Assembly (NCBI GenBank): GCA_030248135.1
Contig: JASANC010002619.1
Span: 124,001 to 188,000, forward strand
Direction: 5' to 3'
From: Theristus sp. LFF4_11
Lineage: Eukaryota; Nematoda; Chromadorea; Monhysterida; Xyalidae
DNA length: 64,000 bases
In this document: one piece after another, positions 1 through 12,354 of the stretch
Layout of the letters: every line of letters starts with the position of its first letter
Position numbering within the stretch: position 1 is the stretch's first letter
Notes under the pieces: model-generated
Databases searched by the model: none
The model's input: only the letters and a program-made list of their open reading frames with translations
Told to the model about the DNA's origin: nothing
Made by a program: the position numbers and the translations under genes

Positions 1-556
1 CAATTTTCGCTGAGCACACACACGGCGCGCCTCGGCTCTCGGCGTACATTTCGGAAATTACATCCTGAAAAATGGCAACAGATAGCAGGCGTCTTCCATG
101 GCTCACGTTATTTCTGTTCGTCAATTTTCAGAGCTCCTTTTCGGAGCGTTCTGGGACGAAAAAGGTGTGCACAATATTATGGTTGTTTTGTTTTGCTCCC
201 TTTTGGGTAGTTTCGAAAATATATGAAAAACTAAGGGTTTTCTGCCCGGTGCATTTTTCTCCTTTTCAGGGAATATGAGCTGAAACAGCTCAACGTTCGT
301 AGTTTTTAAAACGTAGCGTCAGTTTTCGTGTCCAGTTTTTATGTCATAATCGTGCATTCGTTGAGATTGTCACCCTAGGAAAATTTGGTCCTAGCTGTTG
401 TTACACACGCATAGGCTCATCGCTTTTCGCTTTGAACATCATGAATTATCTTTCAGGGAGTGCGTTTTGGCATTGTCATTGGTGCTTTTTGTTCCATGTT
501 CAAAATGCATCACTAAACTTTACCACAATGATCCCTTAAACAATTGGTGCAGAAGT

Positions 557-745
557 ATGCTGTCCGCTTCTCCGAGCTCATCGTTGCTGCTGTGTCCGAA
601 ACTGCTCTGCGAACGCGGCTCACTTCAAACAAACGAAGCGCAAACGTTGTTGACACATGAGAGAAATGCTGCACATCACTCGCTGTCCGTGCCCGATGGA
701 ATGCCAGAGCTTGGCGATGATGCCCATTCCAACAGTGAATTGTTT
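557..745 (+). CDS. Possible alternative first coding exon of the SK channel
   Basis: An open frame starts with ATG at 557 and runs 63 codons to a strong donor (gtaagt) at 746, ending in phase 0. The sequence is Ser/Leu/His-rich and matches nothing I recognise. Phase 0 is the phase needed to splice onto the shared SK channel exon at 4494, so it could encode an alternative cytoplasmic N-terminus. This rests on splice-site and phase compatibility only. The stretches 1-556 and 746-1370 hold nothing else I can support; they probably contain promoter or 5' UTR sequence. Confidence 0.25.
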
Positions 746-1370
746 GTAAGTTTATTCACTGAAGATATAAGAGAGCGGCGGCTAGCGGAAACTTTTCAAA
801 CAAACAGCCGTTTAGGGATTGCGTTGAAAGAAAAAAGTTAATTGGGCGCCAGAATAAGAGCGTTTTATAACAAACAGTGCACACACTGTTCGGCGGCTCT
901 TCATTTTATTACTGAACGCGTTGAAAAATTTTTCGGTGACACACGCGAAAGAAAGAGAGGCGCACGGATGCACGGGACGACGCGCCAGCGACAGCAAGCA
1001 GCGCTCCCTCAGCACGCACGCGTCGCCTCGTTTCATCGTCGATCATTACGACACCAACGGTCTGTTTAACACAAAAATGTTCGCGCACAATTTCAACTGA
1101 GTCACTAGTACACTTTCAGTTCAGTTGCGAATGTACATTCAGCTTTTAAATGAACGGCAATGATTGATGTGCTGTTCTGGACGTGTAAAAGAAAAAAAGC
1201 AAACTGCTTTGTAAACCACATTGTCCCGTAAACGTTTCCAGTCAATCGTAATTCATTTATTCACTTAATTATTTATTTCTCCAGTGTCAGTGGATGTTGC
1301 GCGAGCATGCTTGCACGGCGTATACACCAGTGCCAACTGTACGCTGTGTACTGCGCAAGCACCACCACCA

Positions 1371-2318
1371 ATGATCAATAATGCTTCAGAGCAAGTGCAG
1401 TCAACCGGGCGTCACCAGCAATGCAATGCTGCAGTAGCGAGTTTGGTGTCAACTAGCACATTGTCACAAGTGGCCATAAACTTGCCTTCTGGTGACCAGC
1501 ATTACTACACCGGTGAGGCGGCTTGTCAGCGCACGACAAATACTGGTGCGGACGCTAGCAAGGCCGCAACAGCTGGCTGCCTAGCCGCCCAAACGGTTGT
1601 CAATAGTTGTAAAGCGACTGGCAGCAACGCTGATGTTGGTGACAACGAAACAAGGAGCAGCCGAGATACTAGTCCTAGTTTATCTGTGTCCGCTTTAAAC
1701 ACAACACGAAAACAACACTGTCATAGTCAACAAGACAGCAGCAATAGCAACGCCCACAGCAGGCCATTGCAGATAACCGATAAAACAACCTGTTACCACG
1801 ATTATAACGGGCGATCTGCGAAATGCTACTGTTGTTTTTATTATTATCTGCGTAACAGCGCTATTGAGCGCCACCCGTTGCATCATAACGAATGCCGTTC
1901 ACATTGTGAAGCAGCAGCGATTAGCGTTGCAACGCCAAACGCTCGTTATACCTGTTGTCCATGTTCATTGAACTTTTGCTGCTGTCATGCATCCGTTACC
2001 GTTTTGCACCAACCTGAACATTTTGCGTCAACGTGTGCAGTGAAACGTCTGAACAACTTGCCAACGCACTCCGAACGCACACATCAATCAGCGCATTTCT
2101 GCTGTGATCGGCCGCATTTTAGCGGTCAACTGACGCACAGTCATTCGCTCGTTGATTTAGTTCAGTCAGCTAAACAGCCGATTATTACAAAGCAGATTCC
2201 GACGCGAAACAATCAATGCTTGAACAAGAAGCGGTTACGTCTGTCTGTTCAGGGTTCCCGTTATTTATCGCGCTCTCTCCGCGGTCGCTCATCAACAGAA
2301 CGAAAACACCGCGCACAG
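1371..2318 (+). CDS. Long Cys/His/Ser-rich open exon, possible alternative SK N-terminus
   Basis: An uninterrupted frame of about 350 codons lies at 1284-2345, far longer than expected by chance here. An acceptor (ttatttctccag) ends at 1284, the first in-frame ATG is at 1371, and a donor (cag|gttcgt) at 2319 leaves phase 0. The 316 codons from the ATG are rich in Cys, His, Ser, Thr and Asn, and I see no known domain or membrane segment. The exon is on the same strand as the SK channel and could join in frame to its exon at 4494, giving a long disordered cytoplasmic N-terminus as in some vertebrate SK channels. It could equally be a separate gene. The interval 2319-3962 shows no other supportable gene. 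Confidence 0.4.
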
Positions 2319-3962
2319 GTTCGTTGCAAAATTATGATCATGTGATTATCTTTATCATAAATCCATTGTAAGCCAAAAACTTTCTGGCAAAATAGATTTA
2401 GCCACTAGTGAACTCTCGGAGGCTTTCCGCCAACTAATCTTATTTCTTCACCTCGCTGGGAACTTGCACATAAACTACCGATTATAAACTTTTTCATTTA
2501 TTGCTTCCGCTCGACAGACGTAAAAATGGACAAGGAAAAGAAAGTCCATATATTGACAAAAAATTACTTTAGCTGCAACACATTTTTTTGCTTCAACAAC
2601 ACAGGACACAGATTTTCTTGTGAACTTGTGAGCTTTTGAACTTACGAAATGATCTGTTATCTGTTTTTATTTGCCTAGCTGTTTGTTACAGTTGCGTGGT
2701 ATCATTTATCATGCGAAATAAGAGAAAGTAACTAATGTAATTTCCATGCATTATTGATACACATGTACGTATTTTTGGAAAACATGAATCTGTCTCCAGT
2801 AGAAGTAGTTTCGCAGTAATTGCTTCACGATCACGCATCTTTCGGTTCACGCTACAGTGTTGTTTTTGATTTGCTTTTTGGGTTCGTTGCTTAAAAACGC
2901 TTATTTTTAATTCCTTTTTCAATTTTACTATTAACTCTGGGAATCGTTCTTGAACCAAAATACCCTCGCTGGTTCCAAGATATTAGTTACTTACTGCGCA
3001 AAATTGAAATGAACAGCAAAAGAACCAAAAAACACTATCTAAAGTGCCCGTACGTACCCGCACAAGTGCAAATTCTCTCGCCCGTTTTCTGGCTACACAA
3101 CACACAACACTGTGTACTTGATCAGGCAGAACTGCTGAACTGAACATTAGAATCGGAATGAGTTTTTCATGGCATGTCGCTGACATTTTCAAGGCGATGT
3201 TGTCTTTTTAAACGTGCGTTTGTCGTTCAAAAAACACGTGTACGAAACACGTGCTGCAAGTGATGAATGGCACACCAAGCCGATCGTGGCACCGATAAAG
3301 GTGTTCAGTGTTGGTTCACGTCTGTTAGTGTTTTCAGAAAGAAACCGATCACGCGCTGTGCTAGGTTCTCGATTTCCACGCGTTTCAAACTTTATCTTAT
3401 TGCAATTTCTGTTAAACTGAACACGGATATAACACAGCATTTTGTGGATGTGATTTTTTAACAGCTGTTTTCTACAGTCGCAGCTTCATCGCCTTCATCT
3501 TGAGATTAACCATTATTTTTTTTCACAAAAATTATCACGAAGAGTACCAGAGACGCAATATCATCATACACACATACTTGCCTAGTTAAAAGCAGCTCCA
3601 CGGTGTCATTGAAAGAATTCCCACTTCCAGTGTGTCTGTGTGCTTTTCGACTGTTTTCAGATACATTTAGACCCAATTTTAGACAATTCCCCAAATCGTT
3701 TTTTTTAATTAAAGCTATACGGTCATAAATAATTCACCGCTGATTATGTGTCTACAGTCCAGGTTTGCGAACAATCAGCAAATGTGAGAAATTGTTGCAG
3801 GAGCATCATCCTCGGTCACCGGCGTCGTCAAGTTTAGCACAGCTCGGCCAGCTCCGCATCCGTGCCAATAACAATGCCATTACTGGTGGAACTTTACGAG
3901 TGCTCTTGAATAACTCAGCTGACAAAAACGAGAACAAGCATCAGCATTTAACAAGTGCCACC

Positions 3963-6749
3963 ATGAGCAGCAGCGCAGTGGTGAACGTTGATCCAACAAC
4001 ACAGTTGATCGATGTGGAAAAGGGCAACGCGCCAGCGAACTACCACGCTCACGATGACCATTCGGTCATGGTGCCGGCCGCACGCACCACGTCGCGCAAG
4101 GTGCGAGCATCTGATCAAAAGTTCTCATGCATTGTAGCATTGCTATGGTATTTTTACTTCACAAACCCCAATGTAGAATTCGCACTTTTCGTGTAACGAA
4201 TATAATTTATTTTCAAAACCAAATGTGACCAAATTAACCTGACAGCCAGCATCTGTCGTTTGTTTTTATGAGCGCTGCAGATTGCGCATGTTTTGTGGTA
4301 CAAGCATGCGGATCATATTGGGTGGGCTGATGCTGGAGCAAATTTTGTGACATCAAAAGCTGTTGTGTCTTCCCACGATGTGCAGTGTATTGCCGATCTT
4401 TTTGCTGAAAAACATTAGAAGTTTTGATTGTTTATTGTACAACTTTCTTATATTTTGTAATTCCTAAAAGTTGAAAAAGTGTACTACTTTTAGAGTTTGA
4501 TGTCTCCGCCTTCAATCGCCCGCAGCCTGCATCAAGGCAAATCGCACGACTCTGCAGGCAGCGCCAACCAGAATGCGGCCGTGCATAAAAGCAAGAAAAC
4601 CATTGCCAACAGTCGTCTCAAACAACGACAACTGCTGTATGCGGCACGCAGGTTGCTTGCCGACTGGGCACTGTTCTTTGCAATGATTGGAATTGGTAAG
4701 TCACTCCATTTTTGGCTACATAAATTCATCACTCATCAGTTCTTTTACTCAAAAATTTTTCAGTACTCATGGTCGTTGAAAACGAACTAACCGCCGCTTC
4801 ATTTTATCCCAAAGTCAGTTTGAACTCGGTAGCGTTTTTGTTTTGGCTCAGACAATCATTTCCCACCTTCAGAAATGCGCGCGTTTACTTTTTAGACGTC
4901 AACATGGAGCTACGCTATTAAAATAACCATCGTGTTAACGACAATAATTCTGTTGATACTAATTGCTCAGTATCATTTTGTTGAAATTCAGGTTTGTAGA
5001 AAATTGTAGAAATCCGTTGTGGTTGTGTGAATCTCGTTTCAAAAAAGTTACACTGTTAATTTTCAAACAGCTATTCATGAATGCGAACAGCGCAGAAGAT
5101 TGGCGAATAGCAATGACGACAAAGCGATGGTTGCAAATAATTATCGAGTTGCTTGTTTGCGCTATTTGTCCGGTGCCTGGAGACTTCTATTTCATGTGGA
5201 CAACGATACATGCTGATGGTCAAACGGTACGTAATTGATTCCATATTAGTCCGTGTACACATTACATTGTAAATGCGTTTGATAGTTTTTGCATGTTGAT
5301 TATTTTCCCCCCGAACAGATGACGTCAACTGAAGTGCCATTCGACGTGGTGCTCTCCATACCGATGTTCTTTCGTCTGTATCTGATTTGTCGCGTCATGT
5401 TCCTGCACAGCCGTCTGTTCACAGACGCATCGTCTCGCAGCATCGGCGCGTTGAATCGAGTGAACTTCAACGCCCGATTCGTTTTGAAGACACTGATGAC
5501 GTTGTGTCCGGGCACGGTGTTGCTTGTCGTGGTCGCATCGTTCTGGATCACGGCCAGCTGGGTGCTTCGACTCTGCGAGCGGTATCACACCGGTGACCCG
5601 GTGAACATCGACGCACTTAAACATCAGGTGCATACCAAATGCTTCATTCTTGAATTGATTTTTTCCATCAAGTCAAGCTCATAATATTGGATCCGACGCA
5701 TTTTACTATTTCAGAATTATCTGAATTCACTTTGGATGATCACAATCACATTCCTTTCTGTTGGTTATGGTTAGTTATTTTACAATATTCGCCAGTAAGT
5801 TCTAAACATTAACAAGTAAAGAAAAACGTTGCTTTTTTAGGTGACATGGTGCCCAACACTTACTGCGGACGTGCTGTTGCGGTTATTTCGGGCATTATGG
5901 TATGCCAATAGCAAGTGCTCATTTACTTCTATTAAAGAACGGTGCAACCGTAATGTGCGAGTATTGTTTTGGTCACTCTCAGGGTGTATCGACATCCTCC
6001 ATGGTAGTGGCTGTTATCGCACGAAAACTTGAGCTTACAAGGGCCGAAAAGCATGTGCACAACTTTATGATGGACACGCAACTAACTAAGCGGGTACGAT
6101 AATTTCAAAATAAAGCGGCTTGTTTGCTCAAACTTTCGAGCACATCTTTGTAACAGAATTTCTTCAGCTGAAACACGCCGCTGCAAATGTGCTTCGAGAA
6201 ACTTGGCTCATTTATAAATACAGGCGGTTGGTTGAAAAGTTGGATCCAAATAAGATTCGACTTCATCAACGCAAGTTCTTAATGGCAATCTATGAGTAAG
6301 TCCGCAAAACTTCATCTTTATTCTATGTATTATTTTTTTGATGTTCCATTGGTTGGCAAAATTTCATTATCGCCTTAAGTTTGCGAAAAGTAAAACGGGA
6401 TCAACGGAAGCTGGCAGAAAACTCGATGACAATAGGTGATATTGCCAAGGTAAACGAGTCACACGAACGCTTTCCTAAACTTTATTCAAATATTATCGCT
6501 TCAATGCACATGTAATCATGGCTTCAGAGCTCAAACAACACATACGAGCTGGTTTCGGACATGGCCGACTGGCAGGACGGAGTGACAGAGCGCCTCAATA
6601 ACCTCGACGTACAAATCGAGCATGTGCAGTCTGATCTGAGACGACTGACAAACTTGCTGGCTGACAAACTCGGATGTCCATCAGCATCGGCGATGTCTGA
6701 CACTGGAGACACCAGCGACACGTCTGCGTTGAGAATGAGGAAACATTGA
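3963..6749 (+). CDS. KCNN: Small-conductance calcium-activated potassium channel (SK/KCNN family)
   Basis: This encodes a plasma-membrane K+ channel subunit gated by Ca2+-calmodulin. Twelve exons: 3963-4100, 4494-4695, 4764-4813, 4896-4991, 5071-5226, 5319-5627, 5715-5769, 5841-5899, 5983-6093, 6168-6295, 6380-6449, 6528-6749. They join in frame to 531 residues. The ATG at 3963 has a strong context (gccaccATG). S1 is in exons 2-3 and S2 in exon 4 ([12 protein letters not shown]). S3-S5 and [12 protein letters not shown] follow in exons 5-6. The selectivity filter [14 protein letters not shown] spans exons 7-8. The calmodulin-binding region lies in exons 9-11 ([27 protein letters not shown]). 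A coiled-coil tail ends in exon 12. Length and order match KCNN1-3. The filter has V where vertebrates have I; I see no defect. A polyadenylation-like AATAAA lies near 7012. The 6750-7381 gap shows nothing else. Confidence 0.95.
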
Positions 6750-7381
6750 CGGCTTCTGCTTTTGGACAACGCACATCACAAATTGATTTCACACGGCTTC
6801 CAACGGCTTTATATTTCTGTTTTTCTGGTACAACACAAGCGTTCTCAGTGAACATGATAATGGTACTGTACAGTGTTTTCAGTTCACATTCAATGTCTCT
6901 TACGTCAAGTGCCAGGGAAACTCTGTAAATTGCGGTCGACCGTTATGAAATGCTGACCGCTTCTCTTTTGCTGATTTTAACGCTAGTCCAATTTGTGCGG
7001 GTCCCCCCAAAAATAAAAACTTGTTTTTATGATTCGTTAGTTTGGTGATAAAGTCGGTTAACGGACAACGATAATAAACGTAAAAACAATGAATTTATTT
7101 GAAGGACAAAAGAATTTTTAAACTAGTTTGCACTAGTTTCCAAATACTGATTTTTTCTGAATTACACGCTGCCGTTTTTGTCTCTTCTAATGAGCAAAAG
7201 GTTTCGTGTGGTGATTTGTGCCAAATAATCAATCTTTATTATCAGTCGACCGACATCAGTCATCAACTTTTTGACAACACACTATTTCTTATCAGTGTTT
7301 CAAAATCGCAGCACGCATTCCTGTGCGACGGTAATTCGAGAGTTAGATAAGGTCAAATAAGGCCAAAGCCAAGTCAAAAAA

Positions 7382-8067
7382 ATGTCGACAAGACGGAATG
7401 AATCACCAAAGGTTCTGGTAATTCAAATGGGCGGTAAGCAGAAGTTAGAAATGATTGCTTTTTTCAAGCCCAAAAGCCGACATTCCACCAACGGTGAACA
7501 TCAGGTACAATCGACAAAGACTATCCACGTTCAATCGGTGGGTATGCATTCGAAATCGGAGAGCAGCCAGCGTCTGAACGCGCCATGAGACGCGGCCGCG
7601 TGCCCCAGGACAACGTGCGATACGAAACCGTTTGCAAGAAAGACAGCCTGCAGTTGACTGCCGAGGACATGCAAGTTTTGCTTGTTGTCCGAACGTCACA
7701 AACTGTGCGATGACTCCACTATCATTGCAGCAATCGCCTGTGTGAGAGGTGTACAAGCGCTGCTGAACGGCACATTCTAATTACACACGGCACGGACACA
7801 CTGCTCAGCACAGCACAACAACTCGCTGCAACTGCGTTACTGGCCAACAGCAAACGTGTGGTGCTCACCGGTGCAATGTTGCCTGAGACGTTCAAGCAGA
7901 CAGACGCCGACTTTGCAGTGGGCATGGCCTGGGCGACGCTGACACTCACCGCTGACGCTGGTGTGTTTGTGGCCGTCGATGCGCTCGTGGCACCGGTCGC
8001 CTTTGTTGGTCGTGATTTGCAAACCGGCAAATTTTATCGCAAAGAAACACGCGCTCACAATCACTGA
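7382..8067 (+). CDS. Short L-asparaginase-domain protein (N-terminal domain only)
   Basis: The protein matches the N-terminal amidohydrolase domain of L-asparaginases. It has GGTIDKDYP (first catalytic Thr loop), KKDSLQLTAED, ILITHGTDTL (second Thr-Asp pair), VVLTGAMLPETF and a DADFAVGMA helix. It stops after about 180 residues, so the C-terminal domain of full-length enzymes is absent. Stand-alone short proteins of this kind are known mainly from bacteria. Intron 1 (7434-7504) is clean GT-AG and splits the GGT codon of the catalytic loop. A second intron is required because a TGA at about 7713 breaks the frame; the frame-keeping choice is 7675-7746, with 7698-7733 as an alternative. Exons: 7382-7433, 7505-7674, 7747-8067. 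The position of the usual catalytic Lys looks changed to Arg near the end. Activity is uncertain. The introns argue against bacterial contamination. Confidence 0.8.
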
Positions 8068-8635
8068 TGACATTCTGCATATCCTGTACCATTCGTTTGA
8101 CGATTTTTGTGTTGCTTATTTAGTCAGCAAGTAAGATTGAGGGAGAAGTTGATGATACTGTTGAACCTTATTCGGTTTATAACGGAGCGACGAGCGATTA
8201 CAATAACAAGCGCACATCTTCAACATTACCACACTACCATTTTTCTATGCAGAAACAAACTGATCAACATGGTAAATAATCACAATGCACTTTTTTTCGT
8301 GGCAAAAGGGAAAAATCCGAAGTCAATGGCACAGTATGTTTCTTCAAGCATCAAACCTGTTTTTTTGCAAATTTGAAACTTGAAAGTCACGGAAAGCTTT
8401 GAACGAAATAAGAATGAACGGGGGTCAGGTTTCATCGGAATCAAAAATCCAAATTTGTGGCTAAATGGCTTTTTCATTTCTGAGTGCTGAATCCCGTTTG
8501 TTTAATTTTTATGGGCTCTGTTTTCTGCTGAAAAAGGTGACAGGTTTAACCACACATTGTATTTACTTCATTGACACTCTTTTTGAAAATTTTTTTACCT
8601 TATCGAAAACTTCAAAATCGGTTTTGATCTGTGAT
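8068..8635. other. Intergenic gap, no gene seen
   Basis: This AT-rich interval separates the asparaginase-domain gene (+) from the 3' end of the unnamed gene (-), so the two converge. It probably holds both 3' UTRs. No repeat, RNA gene or convincing exon was seen. Confidence 0.5.
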
Positions 8636-11600
8636 CTACAAGGCGGTGCGATCGATGGGGCTGGTGGTGAGCGCGATTGGCCTTGAGCAGTAGTCATTGA
8701 AGAAAGTGGTCATGCGGCCGTCGCAGACGATGATGCCTTTGCCCTGCGTCGCATGCAGCATTTTGTCGTGCAACTCAATTGAAGTGCTGCCTTGTCCGCA
8801 AGTGGCACCGTTCGCCTGAAACGGAGCGATGTAACAGCTTTGCAATCCTTACTGAGTAACAAATGGAAAACACTAAGCGGGAGATTAAGCAATTCGTTGT
8901 TTTTTGTGCGTACGCGCGTACAGGACACTTAGAAATCGTGCGTTTTCTATCTTCATGCTTTGCGGACACGATTAGTTTGCGCCCGGGATTTACAACAAAG
9001 TTTGTGTGTACGGACAAAAAAATGGTGTTTTTTTTTGTCTTAAACGAAACGAGAAACAGAAAAAAAATTTGTAATTTTACGCAATACGCAAACACGAAGC
9101 AAAGAAATCGACGACAAGTTGTTTTAATGCGATAAGCAATTGGACGATTGTTCAATGCTTCTGAAACATGTAGCAATTTTTGGTTTACACCTTACAAAAC
9201 AACACTTTTGACAGGAAAGTTGAAAACCCCTAAAAAGTTGAGGTAAAGCTAAACTAACCGCGTTGTAAACTAAACAACTACAGTTATTGCGTTGGAATTT
9301 GTCAGGCAGTTTTTATAACATAAGATGCTGTTTGCGGCAAAACGCCGCGCGCGTGGCTGCGTACCGTGATGTGCACTTGCAGGTCAGCGTCGTGCACCGT
9401 GATTGCGTTGTTCATCGGTTGCATGGTGATCGTGGTGAGTGCGGCTGACTGCTGCTTGCTGACCGCCCGTGGCAGACTGACTTTGATCGTAACATCGGCA
9501 GCGTCCGTCCGCTCGCGTGTGCTCTGCATTTGCACACCGCCCACGGTCACACGACTGCCTTGACCGTCAGGCAACTGCTCACAGGTCGCCTCAGCCACCA
9601 GCGCTACACAGCGGCTCAGCTGCTGCAATAAGAGAACAGTGTTGGCTGGAAAAATAGACCAAGCTACAGCTGGCGGCTTGCGGCCGCTGACTATTGCAAA
9701 GGTTCGAAGAAAATATTTCTGGTTTTGGCTCATCACATCAAATACAAGCATGTTTGAGAGATGAGAAACGTCATTGAATTTTCGCGACCGACCTGTGCGT
9801 CGAACACGGAGTGCACGGTCAACACAATCAGTGTGGCGTCGAAGTCAATCTCGGGAAACAGCAGATCGCTGGTGCTGAACTGCAGCAAGCGATCGGCGGC
9901 GGAGGACACGAGAAACGCAGCCGGCGACGCAGCGCTCACGTCAGCGGCCTGTGTCCACTGGAGTGCCTGCGTGACGAGCACGCCAGACGCGCCAAACACA
10001 CACAGGTGCGACTGCTGCTTCACGCCAGCTGCAACGTGAACATGCACGCGGTTGAGGTGTGCATTCTGCGCTATGCCAATCTGCCATGCAATAAAATACG
10101 CTAGCCAATCAGTGCGTCCAATTTAAAAGCAACCTATCAGCTGATTGCACAGCTGATTTACAACATTCTTCCACTCCACCGCACGCAACGACACACTGAT
10201 CAAGCGTAGCAGAAGCAGAACGTTACGTTCGTGACCGTCTGAGCCGAGTGCGAACGCAAACTGACCGAATGAAGCGATCAGCCGCGAGTGTTCGCGAATC
10301 AGCCGCGTCTGGGGGTGGTTGATGCAGAGCAGTTTGTTTTTGTGCGGCGATACAGCAACCTGTGGCGACGCAATAATGCAACAACAACTCAAAGATGTTT
10401 GCAAACATGGCAGATAAGAAAAGCAACGAACCAATTACCGACCCCGTCCCGGCTCGGCATCAGTGCACATGAATACGGTAGAACCAAGATTCGCAAGCAG
10501 TTCACTTACGGACATTTTGTCGTCGACGACCGCTCGCAGCACGTTCGGCTGTGTGTCCGTGTCGTTGCAGGTCCCTTTGTTGCAGTTGTCCACGGTCAAC
10601 TCCACGTAGGTGCGCTCGCACAAGAACACCGTGATGATGCCGCTGTACGAGACGCAAATCATCGGAAACCGCCCACGTGCCTCCTTTGCAGCGGCGGCAG
10701 ACGGCACGAAGCGACCGTGAACGCTGCTACTGGAAACCGTGAAGCCGCGTAAGCACTGGCAGCCCTGTGCATCTGGCTGTTGAACAGCCGCTTCACGCAA
10801 TGATGGCTTATCGAAAGCGAACCGCTTGTGATTCTCGGTTGGTGGCGTTTTGGCAGTGAATGTCATGAACTGCGAGTCATGTGGTGCCAGCAGCAGAGGC
10901 TGTTGCATGTGTTGCGTCGTTGACGGTGGTGCAGGCAGACTGGTCGGCAATGGCTGTGCTCCTAAGACGCAATAAATACATGGCCGCTGAAGGGCACTTG
11001 AAAACGACGCCCCTTGCACGGCATCACGTTCAACTGCGTGCACTTCCAACGTTTGTTTACTACGCCTGCACAAAAATCAAGCTGATAGAAACTTTGTAGT
11101 GCCACACCAATGCAGTTGTTGATTTCTTGTGGTTGTAGTTGTTGTGTCTTCGACTGTTGTTGTTGTTGTTGGCGCTGAGCACGCCACGGCGGCGCACGAT
11201 TGCCAGACACCATCACCATCTGGAACTTCGCCGCTTCCATTTCAGTAAGACCAATGTGTTTCTGCAGTTCCATCACTGACATAGCTCTCAACTGCAAACA
11301 AAACAACAAATCTAATCTGATCTTCATCATATCTAAATTAATTCCAATAATCAACATAAAGGAAAAGCTAAAATCAAAAAATTTGTTGGCGACCGTGTCA
11401 TAGTTGTATTTTGCCAGCGTGTTGCGGCAGTGCATAATGCCGGCGGAGCGTGCAGCGCACAACAATCGATTGGACGTCAGATCTAGAAAAAAAACAAAAA
11501 GTTGCATTGCATTGCAGTCACACCAAGCACAGAACCAAAAAATGAACAAGAGCCCTGTACAAATTTCATTGTTGTCCTGCTGCTCCGGTGCTGCTGAGGG

Positions 11601-12236
11601 CCAGTGCACTGTGTGCAAGGCAGACGGCGTCTCACGGTGCCCTTGATGTTTTGATATTGAGCGATGTCGCTGCAACAAAAAGTGCTTTGAGAGAAAACTG
11701 ATTGAATTGTTGCACTTGCAAACAAATCACACTCGCAAACAGTTTCAGTTTGGTCAACAGAAATTGCCTGGCGTTTGCTGTGATTGTTTGTGATCGTGCT
11801 GTGCTGACCTCCTCGTTGGCATCAAAGCCAAGACCAGCAATCAGATCATTCGGATGCAACGTGGACAATTGTCTTGCATGAAACATGTTGTCAGACGTGC
11901 TTTCGATCGAATTGCCATCACAACCGCCAGTCGCACGCGGAGGCGGAACTGCGAACGAAAAACAGAAAGTTACTTTGCGGTTTGTTGAGGTGAGGTGCAG
12001 CTGTGGTGTTGTTGTGCACTGCAACTGCACCAACCAAAACGCCAAGGCAAAACTCAACAAATCAACCAACCGCTCTGCTGCAGATCCGCGGAATCAAGTG
12101 ATCGATTGAAGTTGAGTCTGTCGTGTTCATCTGGTTCATAATCAAAGAAGTGCCTGCGATGTCGCTGCGGCCGTTGTTGTTGTTGCGTCAGTTTTCGGCT
12201 ACTGCATCCATGTCCAAATAAAAGTTCATCGACCAT
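8636..12236 (-). CDS. Unrecognised 12-exon protein, about 685 residues
   Basis: Twelve exons join in frame from ATG 12236 to TAG 8636: 12071-12236, 11809-11948, 11561-11669, 11394-11482, 11093-11291, 11009-11065, 10738-10961, 10510-10683, 10134-10359, 9793-10028, 9365-9622, 8636-8815. The start is Gln/His-rich and low in complexity. Exons 4-5 hold Cys/His- and Gln-rich stretches (NRLLCAARSAGIMHCRNT). Exons 7-8 look beta-rich (FPMICVSYSGIITVFL). Exon 9 is helical. Exons 10-11 carry VSSAADRLLQFSTSDLLFPE and a Val/Thr-rich segment. The end reads KGIIVCDGRMTTFFNDYC. I could not match this to a family with confidence; a beta-propeller regulator is one guess. The splice sites of exon 6 and the acceptor of exon 8 (caaag) are least certain. 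The coding-like composition and phase agreement make a real gene likely. Confidence 0.6.
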
Positions 12237-12354
12237 GTTGGTTGTTTTCAAATTTCAATCGCTCTTCACTTTCTGGAACTACTTCACTACTTCACTGCTC
12301 ATGGAAAACAAAAAAACGTTAACGAAGCGACCGATCAACATAGTTGTTCTAGGG

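Noticed and set aside
8636..12236. Assigning the unnamed gene to BBS9, PAT1 or a Mediator subunit
   Set aside because: Only vague local resemblance was seen and the order of segments did not fit any of them.
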